A DNA stretch of 6,404 nucleotides from Candidatus Collierbacteria bacterium CG_4_9_14_3_um_filter_43_16. Lineage in GTDB: Bacteria > Patescibacteriota > Microgenomatia > UBA1400 > MFAQ01. Each line of letters starts with the position of its first letter. Position 1 is the first letter of the stretch. The notes under the pieces were generated by a model. That model did not search any database. It was not told the origin of the DNA and saw only the letters and a list, made by a program, of their open reading frames with translations. The stretch covers positions 1 through 6,404 of the forward strand of contig PFUC01000021.1 in the NCBI GenBank assembly GCA_002789895.1, in the 5' to 3' direction. Below are positions 5,891-6,404 of this stretch, piece by piece. The translations under genes were made by a program, and so were the position numbers.

Positions 5891-5900
5891 TGAAACATAA

Positions 5901-6404
5901 ATGAAACTAATAATTGGATTGGGGAATCCCGGCAATGAATACGCCAATACAAGACATAATACTGGATTTATGTTTGTAGACCGGTTTACGGGTGGAGCAA
6001 GGTTCTCGCTGGAAGGAAAATTTGAAGCAATGGTATATAGAGACAAAGATGTGCTGTTTGCAAAGCCACAAACGTTTATGAACGAGTCCGGAAGAGCGGT
6101 CAGAAAAATTATGGATTTTTATAAGCTGAAGGTGGGGGATGTGATTCTGGTGCATGATGATCTTGATCTGAAATTGGGTGAGTATAAAATTCAGAAAGGT
6201 GTCGGCCCAAAAGTACACAATGGAGTTAGTTCAGTCGAGGCTAGCATGCCAAGTAAAGATTTTTTACGAGTAAGAATCGGAGCAGACAATCGGGAACAGA
6301 CTCAGTATGCCGGTTCGGGGTCAGATTATGTGCTAAATAAATTCGGAAAGGACGAGCTGGAGGTGTTGGACGAAATTATGGAGGAGGCGGCGGACGAACT
6401 ATTG
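5901..6404 (+). CDS. pth: Peptidyl-tRNA hydrolase, N-terminal 168 residues (runs off right edge)
   Basis: Bacterial Pth cleaves the ester bond of peptidyl-tRNAs released prematurely from ribosomes, recycling tRNA; it is cytosolic and usually essential. The start MKLIIGLGNPGNEYANTRHN (1-20) is diagnostic and contains Asn9 and catalytic His19. FMNESG (59-64) supplies Asn61; LVHDDLDL (83-90) supplies Asp86; VHNGVSSV (105-112) supplies Asn107; FLRVRIG (121-127) follows. These match the E. coli positions Asn10, His20, Asn68, Asp93 and Asn114. The glycine-rich loop usually reading GGGHGGHNG is here GVGPKVHNG, with several glycines replaced. About 168 of a usual 185-200 residues are present, so only the C-terminal end is missing. 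It diverges from the glycosyltransferase gene with a 33-bp gap. Confidence 0.96.
   Translation, partial: MKLIIGLGNPGNEYANTRHNTGFMFVDRFTGGARFSLEGKFEAMVYRDKDVLFAKPQTFMNESGRAVRKIMDFYKLKVGDVILVHDDLDLKLGEYKIQKGVGPKVHNGVSSVEASMPSKDFLRVRIGADNREQTQYAGSGSDYVLNKFGKDELEVLDEIMEEAADELL

Overview
The window looks like a compact bacterial chromosome segment from the Candidate Phyla Radiation (Patescibacteria), perhaps a Microgenomates-like lineage. This placement is inferred from four things. An archaeal-type ATP-dependent DNA ligase sits beside a standard bacterial peptidyl-tRNA hydrolase. A DUF5654 protein is present, a family best known from archaea and uncultured bacteria. Genes are packed with almost no spacers. 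Shine-Dalgarno sequences are absent. TGA is a real stop (it ends the genes at 1639 and 4008), so the TGA=Gly code of Gracilibacteria/Absconditabacteria does not apply.

Layout, left to right: (1) the 5' part of a DUF5654 membrane protein on the minus strand (187 down to the window edge); (2) a divergent short gene, 253-509, unrecognised and broken by a -1 frameshift; (3) a Fic-fold/winged-helix protein (539-1639) whose catalytic motif is destroyed; (4) an archaeal-type ATP-dependent DNA ligase (1652-3361); (5) a DedA-family membrane protein (3376-4008); (6) a CaCA-family Na+/Ca2+-type antiporter (4033-4998); (7) a family 2 glycosyltransferase on the minus strand (5867-4995), convergent with the antiporter and overlapping its stop; (8) the start of pth, peptidyl-tRNA hydrolase (5901 to the window edge). 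No gene-free stretch exceeds about 70 bases. No tRNA, rRNA, CRISPR array, insertion sequence or convincing intrinsic terminator was seen.

The most striking signal is regulatory. Six of the eight start codons have a -10-like hexamer followed by exactly six bases and then ATG, in several cases with an extended -10 TG. A seventh fits with seven bases, and pth with ten. This places the predicted transcription start on or within a few bases of the ATG, so essentially every gene appears to have its own promoter and a leaderless mRNA. That includes genes separated by only 12-24 bp, where promoter elements overlap the upstream stop codon. The region therefore reads as a string of individually transcribed housekeeping and envelope genes, not an operon.

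The second signal is the Fic-like protein. Its family-wide HPFx(D/E)GNGR active-site motif has become CPYTENNTL, and the position of the auto-inhibitory glutamate has become serine. Together these suggest a Fic-derived pseudoenzyme that keeps its C-terminal DNA-binding-type domain.
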